DNA from: Diadema setosum | Lineage: Eukaryota > Echinodermata > Echinoidea > Diadematoida > Diadematidae | DNA: 64,000 bases | NCBI RefSeq assembly: GCF_964275005.1 | Contig: NC_092685.1 | Location: forward strand, 12,816,913-12,880,912 | Direction of reading: 5' to 3' | Shown here: piece after piece, positions 27,508 through 39,134 of the stretch | How positions within the stretch are numbered: position 1 is the first letter of the stretch | Layout: each line of letters opens with the position of its first letter | Notes under the pieces: generated by a model | Seen by the model: the letters and a program-made list of their open reading frames with translations, nothing else | What the model was told of the DNA's origin: nothing | Database searches by the model: none | Translations under genes and position numbers: made by a program

Positions 27508-29365
27508 TCTTGTTGATGATTACTAACTACAATACAGTATTCGAGGGTGTATGATTACTGTGCTATTCAAAACCTAATATACATACAAAATTGAGTGAGG
27601 TTTTCTCTTTTAGATGATCAAAAAAAAATCTAGAACGGTGAAAATTACGGAGGCACGAATTTGTACGTATTATTAAGTATTATCGTATTCAAACTGAATG
27701 TGTGATCATGAGCGTTACTGGTGTAATTCTATTGGTATTGATATTGGTAGTGTAATTGATTTAAACGTTACTGTGATATACACAAAAACTGATCTGTTTT
27801 GATAATAATTTAATGCAAAAAGAGACTCGACTGTTCAAATCCCAACGACACCGATGACCAACGACATCGATGGACCGATGACTTTCCATCTTCTCCTTCA
27901 TTATCTATCTCTTAATCCTTTAACCTTGACAAAGATGCTAGAAACACGCAATCACATGCACGCCCCATCCTCACACGATATCACACACACGCACACTCAA
28001 GAAACAGAAAAGGTATCAAACATGAAATACACTTGTTCAATGTTGAGAGAGGTTAGAACGTTTCTTTCTTTTTTTCAGTTTGTGTCAGGGATGCCGAACT
28101 TTTCTTTCTCTATCGAGATACCCGAGCAAGCGAAGAGGAGGCCCGGGAAGTGGGAGACGGAGGGGGAGAGGTGTTTTGAGAGAGGGTCCTGAACCCATCT
28201 CGGTTACTTTGTCTGAAGGGGTCACAGTGTTGAAAGAATAGGTGGGACTGAAGCCGGACCATGTTTGCACGGGGAATGCTGGTTTCTAGAGGGGGACTGT
28301 GTTTACACTGAAAAGGTAAACATTTCAACTATTCCCAGTCATAATTTATGCGAACCTTCACACAGAAATATACCTCGGTGGGAGGTTAAAGAGAAAGAAA
28401 GAGAGAGAGAGAGAGAAGGAGAGAGGGGGAGAGAATAGCAGAGTAAAAAAAAAAGAGTTGTGGTTAAAAGCAGTTTTATGACCTCAATAGGTTATGCTGT
28501 ACAGCGCCGCCAACTATAGAATGAACTTTGCTTTTGTGTGCAATGGACAATAAAATACGAAGGACTTTGAAAGGAAATGGATTTTACAGATACATCGTGA
28601 CAGATTCCTTAAGCAAAGCATGAGCAACAAGTTTTATATCAGATAGCCGGTATGTAGACAAACTGCATTAGTATGCTCGTGCGAGTGGCAGTATTCTCCG
28701 CGAACAACGCGAGGTAAACCAAGGAGATTCAAACAAAGTTGAAGCTTCTTGGAGCTAATTCAGCTGATCGATTTCAGGCTTAAAAATAAGAATAACTAAG
28801 TAAAAGCTGCGTCGATTCAAGTGTGGAACAACTTCGATGAAACAGCATTTGCATTGTTCTCTTGAAACTATAGTGCTGGAGCGAGGCAGAGAGTTTGGGA
28901 GGATGAATAAAGAAGCCGTGATTGGTGGAGAACAATCCACAGAGGTATGGTAATTGGATGCTGGGTGTAATTAGACAGAGCCGAAGTACTGAACTTTCGC
29001 CCAGTGCCCTTCGACCCAGGAAGATATGCATATGCATGAGATTACAACGCCGTATTTGGACGGGCAGCGATGACCTGCGGTCTGTTTAATTACTGTTACG
29101 CGAGTGTGGTTGGTGGCGAGTCCACAAGCAGCTAGCCAGTCACAAGTCGCCGATATCACCATCCCCTCCTCTTGAAGGAACCCAGCTAAAGTTGAGTTTT
29201 CTTTTGTTTTTGTTTTTATGACTTCATCTTCTCATTCCGTGATTTGGTGTTTTACTGCCTGCAATGTGTCGCCTCATAAGATGCACGGGTGGATATTGCT
29301 AATAGAGATGCGTTCTTCCAGCGCGATATTGAGTTGATGTTTGTTAATCCGAATCGCACACTTAT

Positions 29366-29733
29366 TTAAAGTGGTGGAGAAACTGGACCGGATAGACCGC
29401 GACTGCTTTCCCTGCTTGCACGCGGCGGACACCGGCTGTGGAGAACGCTGTGTGAAGGCTCTGGACCAACACCACAGAGATATTGTACCGGTGAACTCTC
29501 CCGATCCGACCTAGCCAAATGTGCATGTTGTCACAGTGAGCACCTGGAAAATAAATTCGAGTGTTGTCATCATCCAACGCAGACCTGTACAGTTTACCGT
29601 GTTGTTCTGGTCAGAACTCACAAACCCTGGAGGAAATTGCCTTCCTTGTATCGGTTACAACAGAGGAAACGCTGCCGTCCAGAAGGCGGGAGAGTAGTCG
29701 TTTTCTTCTCTCTGATCCACTCTACAGGTGGTT
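29366..29733 (+). promoter_or_regulatory. Candidate untranslated first exon for OST-alpha copy 2 or an unseen transcript
   Basis: A stretch of higher GC ends at a strong donor, GGTTG|GTAAGT, at 29733/29734, and a TATTTAAAG word lies near 29364. It could be the distal first exon of copy 2, with a 22-kb intron that would then hold the LTR element. A rival is the TATA-like word near 50884 with a donor (GTAAGT) at about 50927, much closer to the first coding exon. The sequence cannot decide between them. The 95-codon open frame at 29561 shows no family resemblance. Confidence 0.2.
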
Positions 29734-30469
29734 GGTAAGTAAAGCCATGATCCAATTGACACGCAACCACGAAAGATCAACGTTTGCTTGCTGTTATATA
29801 TATTTTTTTGTCGTTGTTGCTGTGGGGTTTATGTTCTTTAGAAACTGAAGTAGATCGTAATCATTTAAAGGCGGCCATAATATATTACGAGCATTATTAT
29901 CATGTGAACCATTTTAGAAATTTCGGTTAAGGATAAGGATGAAATGACTCATACCTACATACTTCACAGTCTTTGTGAAATTTTCAAGTATTACATGATC
30001 AGATGATAGAGTAAATTCATCTGCATGATCTATACTTTTATTCTTTTTATTTCTGTGGTGTTATACCATGTCTTGCTCGGCATTCATACTTTCATAAGTT
30101 TCTTTTGTCGTTTGGTTTTCAAACATCACTAAACATGGATGCTTGAGCGAGCGATTTCACAAGAAATTAAGAAAACATTACTTCAAAGTATTTGTGAGAG
30201 TATTGATGCTGTCATTTTTATGATGGTCATTGCTCTCTCAATCTTTCTGCCTCTCTTTCTATATTTCTACCAATGTTTCACTTTCTCTCTTTCTTTCCCG
30301 TTTCCATTCCATTTGTCTATCAATATCTGGATAACTCTCTTTAGCTGAGTTTACTCAACTTCTCCAATTCAATTCCTCTATTATCCTCTATTAAAGAAGG
30401 CAAAAATGGTAGATGCGTTGGTCAAAGTGATAAAGTCTTCCGAGAGCATTCGCCCTTGTGCATTTGAAA

Positions 30470-30575
30470 AAGAGGAAGAAGAAGAAGAAGAAGAAGAAGA
30501 AGAAGAAACAGAAGAAGAACGAAGAAGAAATACGAAGAGGAGGAGGAGGAGGAGGAGGAGGAAAAAGAAGAAAGT
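30470..30575. repeat. GAA/GAG-rich low-complexity tract
   Basis: It runs as GAA, then imperfect AAC/GAA, then AGG triplets. Open frames through it on both strands are composition artefacts. Confidence 0.9.
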
Positions 30576-33500
30576 CATGACTGCGCGCAATTAATGTACG
30601 CCATAGTGACACATGACTGAGACACAAATCAACGAGAGTAGTGACGGCGTTCCCGCATCTCTCGCTGTGTTTGCATGATACCACATCGTATCTCAAGACG
30701 ACGTCTCCCCAGGTTTGATGCGCGGAGGACACGCAAGATCGGCGATTGGATGATGATTGAGTTGTGTTTGCCCTCAAACAATCCTGCTTTTCTTTTATAG
30801 CCGTTTCTTTTCTCCGTTGTTGACACCCAGTCTTAGTCACGTCTCGTATAATGAGCGAAGAATGTCGCGCTTTTGTGTTACGCTCAAACACAGCTTGTCG
30901 GCGTCTCGTGTTAGTGATTTCTTGAGAAAGAAAAAGAAACACAATAGAAATCACCCGGGTAAGAGAGCGATATTATTATGACGTACCGACGGCGAGAATT
31001 GAGAAAGAGTTTCAGTTATAGAGAGGTGAAACTGAAACCATTAAACAATTCTCAATGCGAATTGGAAAAAAGCAACGAGTTCTAATTTTGAGATACAACT
31101 TTATACAGTTGTCATGGATTTTTGGTGTTTTTTTAATAAAGAAAAATGAAATACAGTTACATCGAATTTTAGTCCCGTATCAAGAGGTTTCTGTGTGTAT
31201 ATTAAAACATTTCAATTCAAAATTTCAGCCACCAAAGAGGACATAATAATGAACCTAAATACCCAAATTACTGTACGTGGGTCTGTACAAAAGGAAGCAA
31301 AGATATTAAAAAAATAGAATAAGTATTTTGAATTAAATTTCAAAATATTAAATACAAAATGAAATATAATCAAACTTTCGACAAACAGACACATATTGTA
31401 TATGATTATTGTCATTACACTGAGAGTTGATATGTCTTTAAAGCACATGACAATAAAAAAGAGGACAACCAGGCAACAAAATAATTATCTATAAATAATC
31501 CGTCACATCGACATGCTACTTTTTAGCCTAAATGAGGATCTTATATACTCCGTGCGATTCAGATAGATTTCGGTGAAAGTGGTATCAACACTGTTCCTGC
31601 TCGACCCATCATATTCCAAACCATAAATGCATCCGTGCAGTTTGTTTACGCCATGATGTGATGGATGGTGTGAGATTTGCTTGTCCCTATGCCAACTAAT
31701 TTTTCGTCTGACACATTCCAGATACCGCTGAAGGTAACTATACATTTTTAGTCGTGAAAATCACTTTTCATTTTTTTTTCCACTGCAGCTGTGATAAATC
31801 GTAAGAAGGGGGGGGGGGGGACGGCATAAGAAGTTCGATTTAAAGGCGGCTAAGCTGTTTACAAGCTCATCGAAGATCTGTTTATTTCGTCATGGACACA
31901 TATCACTTTTTCTCTCCTTTTGTTGGTTTACTAGTAATAGCATCCAGAGTCGAGAGTTTATTCTTGCCTAATTGTTAATGAGAAATTAATTGAATTGGGG
32001 AACCAGCCATCCATCCACCACTGAAAATTAGAATTAGAATTCTGAATGAGTAATTATTACTGGAAACTTCAATACCAGATATTTTGATTAAAGTTTAAAT
32101 CGGTCAATATCTTCCACGATAATCTTTTTTTTTATCGGATAATGATTAAGCAACGAAATAAAAAAAAATGCATACAAAATATATAATAATCTACCAGTAT
32201 ATCTTTATGTACAAGCTGCTTCAAGGGATTACAACATCAAGCCAAACCAATTCTTCACACTGCTCACAGCATATCCCATCTCAGATGAGCTAGCTCTCAT
32301 TCCAACCCCCATCTCAAGAGAGACCCCCCCCCCCCCCCGCCCTTCATCTCAGGTAAGCTGTCATTATACTGTATCTTACAATATGCCATAGGAGAGATTT
32401 CTGTGTGTCATTGTGGTGGGTGTGTATATATGTCTGTTCAAAATGGGATCTCAGAACTCATAAAACCCCAAAATATTAGAATAATGTGACATGCTATTAT
32501 TGTTTGATAATCTTTTCATTGATTTTTAAAATATCTTACAACCCCATCTCAAAATTTCCCATGAGTCTGCGTTAAGAGAAGGAGTGAAAAAATGCTTTTG
32601 TAAAGAAATCTCCGAATGAAAAGGTCACCCTCTTTTATTCTCGAGTCGGATTTCGTCGCGCGAATAATACACCTTTATCGGAACACGCCTGCAGGTGCTC
32701 TCCTCCGACTCCGGAGGGGAGGGGGGGGGGGCAGTTACCGGGGCGGGTGCCGAAGCTATCTCCTGGTTGAACGACATCCTTTTCCTACCATCAAACCATC
32801 ACAGCATCCCATTATACTGTTACATATTGAAAATGCCGATATTTATGATACTGCAGATTATCACAATAATCAAAGTGAATTTATTTGGCATGGAATGATA
32901 CGACAAGACGTGACCCCAAGTGACCTCTTTGACTTCTCATGGGTAGAGAGGAGTTAAACAGACCCGTGTCATGTTCATTTTTTTCTCTCAGACACGCATA
33001 CCAGCACAATCTGATGTTTGCCGGTGGCTGTTTTGGAAATTTGGCACTCGTCATGAGATACTCGTACTCCGTTCGTGTCCCAGTGAACTGCATTTCTCTC
33101 GTCGACGTCTTGATAAAAATCGACGAGGGAACCAGATTTTTTTTTTTTTGATCATTAGCGGAGGGGGAAGGGCCCAACCAAATCTGGCATTCCTGTCAAA
33201 CGAAGAATTGAAAAGATTGATATTCATAATACCTCTCCATCAAGCCTTCCACCCTCCCACCTTACCCCCATTACACTTCCCTAATGGAACAAAAAAAAAA
33301 AAAAAAGAAGAACATCGGCGGGAAAAAAAAAACGGAACAAGGGAGAACGAAGACTGTTAAGACATTGGCTCATGAACATTGATGCATGTATATTCAGCAT
33401 TGCATAATACTATATATCATGCATCTCTGTCCAAGCTCAGTGTAGTGCATTATGGTGATAATGGCATTCAATTCAACGCAATTCAGTTGACTGATTTTTT

Positions 33501-33934
33501 TAAAGTCGATATTTCATATACGATGTTAAATGACGAGGAACCACTAAAAAGCTATGCTTAGGACTGTGAGTCCCCTTACAAAGATACATAAAATTTAAGA
33601 TAATCATCCCTTAACATAGTTTCTTGGTCGTTACATCTCAAGAAAGCTTTGACGTGAGGGATACATATTTCTCTTATCTGCTTTTAGTTTACTGCCATCT
33701 ATTTCCACATAAAAAACAGTAATCACAGTCCTGAGTTATAATGCAAACATTATCACTTCGTGGGGCACCAAAACAGCCAAACGGGCGTACAACATAAAGT
33801 GCAAACGCAAATTCGTGTCCAAATAACACAGAAAAATATTTAAATTTAAAATATCTAAAGTTTGTGATCGAGTCAAGTATAGGGAGTTTTATGACCCTGT
33901 CAGGCTACAACGTCATAGTTCATCAAACTTTTAC

Positions 33935-34107
33935 TTTGCAACTGATTGCCAAATTGCCCTACATTGACGTAAATAAACACTGAACTGAGCAGTGTGTTAG
34001 TAGTAGCCATGATAAAGAAAAATCATGGGCGTACATACTCGAGCAGGATTCGAACCTACGACCCCCTGATCACCGGACAGACGTCATTTCCACTAGACCA
34101 CCGAGCT
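33935..34107 (-). repeat. tRNA-derived SINE-like copy with head
   Basis: On the minus strand an A box (TGGTCTAGTGG, 34090-34100) and a B box (GGTTCGAATCC, 34046-34056) are spaced as in tRNA. They are followed by a body of about 105 bp containing CATGATTTTTCTTTATCATGG. There is no intact acceptor stem pairing, so it is not a working tRNA gene. Confidence 0.7.
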
Positions 34108-34204
34108 TTCGCCTGATAGCAAGTGTTGGTTCTAATCCTTATAGCATGTAGCGGGTACTGCGTAATTATTCAAATTCATGAAATTCTTCCGTCGAGGTGT
34201 TTTT

Positions 34205-34321
34205 CATTACAACTGATTGACAAATAATTGCCCTACATCGACGTATAAAATAAGCACCGAATTGATCAGTGTTTTAGTAGTAGCCATGATAAAGAAAAAT
34301 CATGGGCGTACATACTCGAGT
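34205..34321 (-). repeat. Second copy of the SINE body, headless
   Basis: It is a close direct repeat of 33938-34042, sharing CATGATAAAGAAAAATCATG and GGGCGTACATACTCGAG, but the tRNA-like head is missing. The pair may be a dimer or two insertions. Confidence 0.7.
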
Positions 34322-35190
34322 AAACTTTACTTGTTGCTGATACTGATATCACTAAACCGTGTTGACTTTCATGTTCATTGAGGTAACTCCTGAAACGCTC
34401 CCCTTTGTTAACTAAATCCAGCCTGAAATTTGTCAATACACCTAGACAGAAGAGAACTGTCTTAGCCCATTAGAAGCACATAGACTAGGAAACAGAAGGG
34501 CGTGTGGGATTGTACGTGAGATGAACGAGCTTGAATGTGTGTACTAGTATTTGAGAACCGCGTATGAGGGTGTGTGTAAGAGGGCGGGAGAGAGGGAGAT
34601 GGGGGGGGGGGGGGGACTGCGAGGAAGGGACATGGAGAAAACTGTTATGTGTATGTGTGTGTGTGTTGTGTGCTTATAGAGAGGGAGGGAGCTTTTAGGT
34701 TGCATGATGACAGCGAGAAAAAGGGTAATGACGCATTTGAATATGGGTGAAATGGTGCGATTAAAAAAGTTTTAGGAAAAATGCCTTACAAAATTAACTT
34801 CATCAAGCAAATGTCAAAAGGTGAATGTATTGCTTAACTAAATAATAGCACAACCATCTACAAGTATTTCAGGTCTACCTTGGCAATATGCAACTTTAGA
34901 TTTTACTTAAGCTGCCTCCACGTGTAATAGTGGGTTTTCATGCCAGCATTTCTTTGAGCTGATATCATTATGTTTTCTACTTGCGATGTGTTCAAATAGC
35001 TCAAAATAACTGACCATGAAATTTGATATTGGATTTATTATGAAATGTAAGATGTGATAGAAAGTTATGATCGATGAAAATCCAAAATAAAAAAAATCCA
35101 AATCAAAATAAAGCAGGAATACAGTGTTTATCAGCTGGAACTAAAATGTGAAAAATATGAATGATTATCTGTGGCAGGGTTTCGCATTAA

Positions 35191-35557
35191 AGGGGACGGC
35201 TAGTAACTGATCAGTGGGAATCAGTGGGAATGCTGGGAGATGATTGTTCTAATCCTTGTGGGATTCATTTAAGAGTACATTATATATCTATTGTTGTGTG
35301 CAAATTATTTGCTTCAGAATGGTCTCATATTCAAGTAATGTGCAGTTTAATGTTTCCAGGTTAGCATGCCTGTACAGTGATGGGGCGATCGTCAACGATA
35401 AACTGCATATTACTTGAGTAGGTGACCATTCTGAAGCAAACAATTTTCACACAACAATAGATATATAATGTACTCTTAAATGAATCCCACAAGGATAATA
35501 ACAATCATCCCCCAGCATTCCCACTGATTCCCACTGATCAGTTACTAGCCATCCCCT
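35191..35557. mobile_element. TTAA-flanked palindromic MITE, copy A
   Basis: The ends AGGGGACGGCTAGTAACTG and its reverse complement are flanked by TTAA (35187-35190 and 35558-35561). The arms remain complementary over about 150 bp each, so the whole element folds back. Copy B is at 58318-58680. Confidence 0.85.
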
Positions 35558-35561
35558 TTAA

Positions 35562-37801
35562 GCACCATCATTTGGTTAAACCTCGGAGAAAATAGACTTC
35601 AGGTTGTATGTTCTTTATCTCTCAGTCCGAAAACTTTTTGTGTGATATTAAGAAAAAATATCATATATACTCCGTTCATATTTAAAAAAATTCGAGGCAT
35701 GAATTGACAGTGGAATCAATATAGACGTTTCTCGCATGATATACAGACCCTGTTAACCTTTTTTTTCTGTGTTTGTTTGGGATGTTTTTTTTTTCAGAAC
35801 ACTCACTCTGTATCTAGCTGATTCGGACATGAAACACCGAATAACCTAAAAATTCCATCACGCCCTGTTGGAAAACTGCTAAATGCTTGTGTGACGTGAT
35901 CACATTCAATTACACAAATTTTCAAGTCGACTTAAGGAACATCGTTGTGAAAGTTTCGCCATATGGTCTGTAAATACCGAGTGTTTCTCACTTTCGTTTC
36001 GACAGAGAAGAGAATGCAATCAAGCAAAGGATGGAACGCTGAATGATGGAGAGACGAACATAAGGAACTAACTGAAAATAAGTAATTTTTAGGCCAATGA
36101 TGTAACTTCTTTCAAGAGATGTATTGATAATCACACAGCATACTGTTCACACATGCACATTGCCCGTTTCTCTAGATACGAATGTAAACACATATAGATG
36201 TGTATGACTATTATCAGATGTATCATGGCCGGGTACATGAATGTGCGCATGTAGTTATGTAGGCCTTACAGGTACAGTATATTCAATCATATACAAATGA
36301 CCACAGCAACCAGACGCCCCTTAAATTGCCACGATATCTGAATCATTCAGCTCCATTCACGTATGATTCATTTACATTAATTTATCTATGCATTCATTCA
36401 TTATCTGGGCTATGATGTTATGACCTGTTTATATTCACCATTGTGATCTGTTGCGATTTCGTTTATTGTATCACAGTGCCGATCAAGGCCAATAAACAAT
36501 CATGCTGATAAAGAAAGGCCGAGAGCTTGGCAGATTAAAAAGTGGGGGGTTGGGGAAGCTACGTCAACAGATATCGCCCTTTATACACTTCTGTGTTCAC
36601 GACATCCAATCTATGAGTAAGATGTGATGTATCTCACAATTCTTTTATATATATAAGCATTTTAAGTGTCTATATTCAGTTGATTGGTTGGAGTAAACGA
36701 GATTTGTTAGGACCTTCATGGGGCAGGTAAAATTATTGTCGGTCAAATAGTTGTTGAACTATGTTGAAAGCCGGACAAGTACTACTCAATGTCTGGATGT
36801 GACTGGGTTTAACAGATTGTTTGGGAGAATCAAGTGCAAAGTGGGTAAGATAGTTTGAAAAGACTATGAAGAGTAGAATAAAAGGGGTGGTGCAGTAATA
36901 TATACTCACGTGGGAATTGTTTTGCCCCTTAGCAAGTTGAAGATTGAGGTAGGGGGTACAGATGGAGGTATTTTCAGAGGTAGCAGTGAATGTTGATTCG
37001 TGAAACCAAAGTGAAGGGGCCTGTTTGCCCCCCCCCCCCCCCTTTCTCTGCATGTGTGTCTGAGTTTTGTGTGTGTGCGGAGGGATCTTAACAGGCGATG
37101 TTTCATGTCAACTTTACTTTCAAAATATCGTCATTCCAAAACAATTAAACCTTACAAGTTTTCAATCAATTTTACTTTTGTGAAACTTCCGAAAGAATTA
37201 AAGAACAAGTCCATATTCATATACATGTGGATTGAGTGAATGCAGCAATGTTAGTAGAACACATCAGTAAAAGTTTGGGGAAAATCGGTCAATCCGTTCA
37301 AAAGTTATGAATTCTTAAAGTATCTGCGCAGTCACTGCTGGATGAGATGGGGTTGGGAATTGTCGTCGTGAAGTTGATCATAGCATGGACCTACAACAGG
37401 TCCATGATCATAGGCAGGTATGGTTTATTATGCGTTGTGATCACATGGGTGAAAGTGAACACTGGGAAAATAAAATTCTCTTTCACTGCTTACAATGATT
37501 TCATCACCCCTCCCCCTTTTTTTCTCCCCACACATACACCGACCCATTCTAATCAACTGCCCCGATTGAGGCGATGACAAGGAGAGCTTAGGGGTGTTGG
37601 CAAAGTCCTCTTTTTTATTGTCAATACACGCTATACAACCAGTCATAATACCTTCTGATGTTTCGATGTAAAATGAGCCGTTTCGTCACCCCGAGTGACC
37701 CCACAGAAATCTGGGACATTAGTGAAGCATATTAAAATACAAAGCCCAAGTGCATTACCAGGGATGTAGGGATGCATGTCGAGACCTTTCTCCCTGTTGC
37801 C
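35562..37801. other. Non-coding DNA left of the LTR element
   Basis: No gene recognised. A C run lies at about 37029-37042, and a small palindrome around GCATGGACCT/AGGTCCATG near 37383-37408. Confidence 0.35.
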
Positions 37802-37805
37802 GCTC

Positions 37806-38497
37806 TGTTACGGATTTGTTGATTGATGATAATATTACAAATAACTACGTCTTGTGAGTTAGACTATTAGCCTGCTATCATGGTTATGTAACGCTTTGGA
37901 ATGTAACGGTCTTGGCCTCGCTTTCCCTTCGCCCATCTGCGACAAGTCCTTCTCCCTTCCAAGTCCCTTTGATTCTCCCGACTGTTATCTTCTCCTTCGG
38001 GACCACAGTGTCCTCGCTCCACTGACCTGACTTGGCCATGTCCTCAACTTGCCCTCAGCGAATTAGGTCAAGGACTAAGTTCTTAGGTCTAGCCTTGTTG
38101 TCAATTAACTGTACTCTCTTGAGGCTTGGTCGCGTGCCGCCCAGGCCAGGCCCAGGGACGTATGAATGGTATAAATACTGGCTCCTTGCAGAAATTAGGG
38201 TGTGTATCGAGTAGAGAGAGTCGGATTGAGATTGCGATTGCGGGTTCGAACTTAACACTTATCACCATAACACTGCGAGTCGGGCTGGACAGTCAGCCAA
38301 GAGATTCTGTTCTCAACTGTATAACACTGCGAGTTGGAATGAGACAATAAACTTGCTGTCAGGTCCGGAAGTCATTGTGTCCCCTTTACTTTCTACTAGC
38401 TGTCCGACTGAACTGCGTGCTGAGTGTGTGGTGAAATGCATTACAATACATTTCTCATTAACTGATAACGAAGGAAATTTACCCCACTTTCGTTACA
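37806..38497 (+). repeat. 5' LTR, 692 bp
   Basis: It starts TG and ends CA, with a 7-bp inverted repeat at its ends (TGTTACG/CGTTACA). It contains a TATA box (TATAAATA, 38170-38177) and a poly(A) signal (AATAAA, 38346-38351), giving a normal U3-R-U5 order. It is colinear over its full length with the copy at 41242-41933. Confidence 0.93.
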
Positions 38498-38498
38498 C

Positions 38499-38516
38499 TG
38501 GTGGCAGCGGTGGGAT
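38499..38516 (+). other. Primer-binding site, tRNA-Leu type
   Basis: The 18-nt TGGTGGCAGCGGTGGGAT lies one base past the 5' LTR. It is complementary to a 3' end ATCCCACCGCTGCCACCA, which from memory is the end of animal tRNA-Leu (AAG/TAG type). It is where reverse transcription of this family would be primed. Confidence 0.85.
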
Positions 38517-38717
38517 GCCAACTTGAACACGCCATCGAGACATCTGCCTTTTTCTTCATCGAAAATGCCACACAATAACAGAAAGACAGAAATGCCAACG
38601 GCCAGAGATGCAAATGGAGGAGAACGCAAAGGCTTGTGAGTTTTGTGAATGATTAATTCTTAGAGGATTTAATCGCAATCATTTTTGCTGCGCATGATAA
38701 TTCTCTACCCAAGGACA

Positions 38718-39134
38718 ATGAGGGTCCTAACTTTTCTTGCATTAGTAGCTCTAGTCTACTTACTGGTGCCAGCTGATGCTGAACAGAGTATTGAATCACT
38801 GGCAAAAGGACCAATGATCACCGAAAAGGTTTTCGTCAACATTGTGAGCGGAGACAATGAAATGATCAGCAATAAATTCACAACGGGATTCAAGGGTATC
38901 AAGTCCCAACGCAACTTCAAGGACTTTGTAATCCAGGGTGGCAACTTTCCTCGAGGAGATGACTCTGGAGGCAAGAACATTTACGACGACAGGTTTGGTG
39001 ACAACTTCAAGCTGACCCACTACGGACCCGGTTTGCCGAGTATGGTCAACGCTGACTGGAACATGAACGGATCGCATTTCCTCGTCACGACCGTTGAGAC
39101 ATCTTGGATGGACGGGACCTACATCTTTGGATAA
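38718..39134 (+). pseudogene. Cyclophilin B-like frame inside the LTR element (cargo)
   Basis: An intronless frame of about 138 residues starts with a hydrophobic leader (MRVLTFLALVALVYLL, then an Ala-rich cleavage region), like the signal peptide of cyclophilin B, an ER peptidyl-prolyl isomerase. Matching words follow in cyclophilin order: KGPMITEKVFVNI, KDFVIQGGNFPRGDDSGGK, NFKLTHYGPGLPSM and NGSHFLVTTVETSW. Ordinary cyclophilin B has about 210 residues, so this is an incomplete relative and is best read as broken cargo. Its lack of introns fits capture from a spliced mRNA. It lies between the primer-binding site and the polypurine tract in the sense direction, so it would have been copied with the element. 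Whether any product is made is unknown. Confidence 0.75.

Larger units (their letters stand above)
24831..29365. other. Intergenic DNA after OST-alpha copy 1
   Basis: It is AT-rich with simple repeats (25.3 and 27.5 kb). No reading frame resembles a known protein and no inverted-repeat element was recognised. Confidence 0.4.
29734..35186. other. Non-coding DNA upstream of OST-alpha copy 2 (first half)
   Basis: No gene recognised. It contains the GAA/GAG tract at 30.5 kb, G and C runs (31809, 32325, 32717) and the SINE-like pair at 34 kb. It would be intron if the 29.7-kb donor belongs to copy 2. Confidence 0.35.

Noticed and set aside
29561-29848. 95-codon plus-strand frame
   Set aside because: There is no recognisable domain, and a strong splice donor inside it makes an untranslated exon the better guess.
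30391-30954. 187-codon minus-strand frame
   Set aside because: It is driven by the GAA/GAG tract; the peptide is poly-Phe, poly-Pro and poly-Ser with no domain.
34040-34107. Possible functional tRNA gene on the minus strand
   Set aside because: The promoter boxes are good, but the acceptor arms do not pair and a repeated body follows, which indicates a SINE head.
38032-38350. Frames repeated identically at 41468-41786
   Set aside because: They are inside the LTRs, and the duplication merely reflects the LTR pair.
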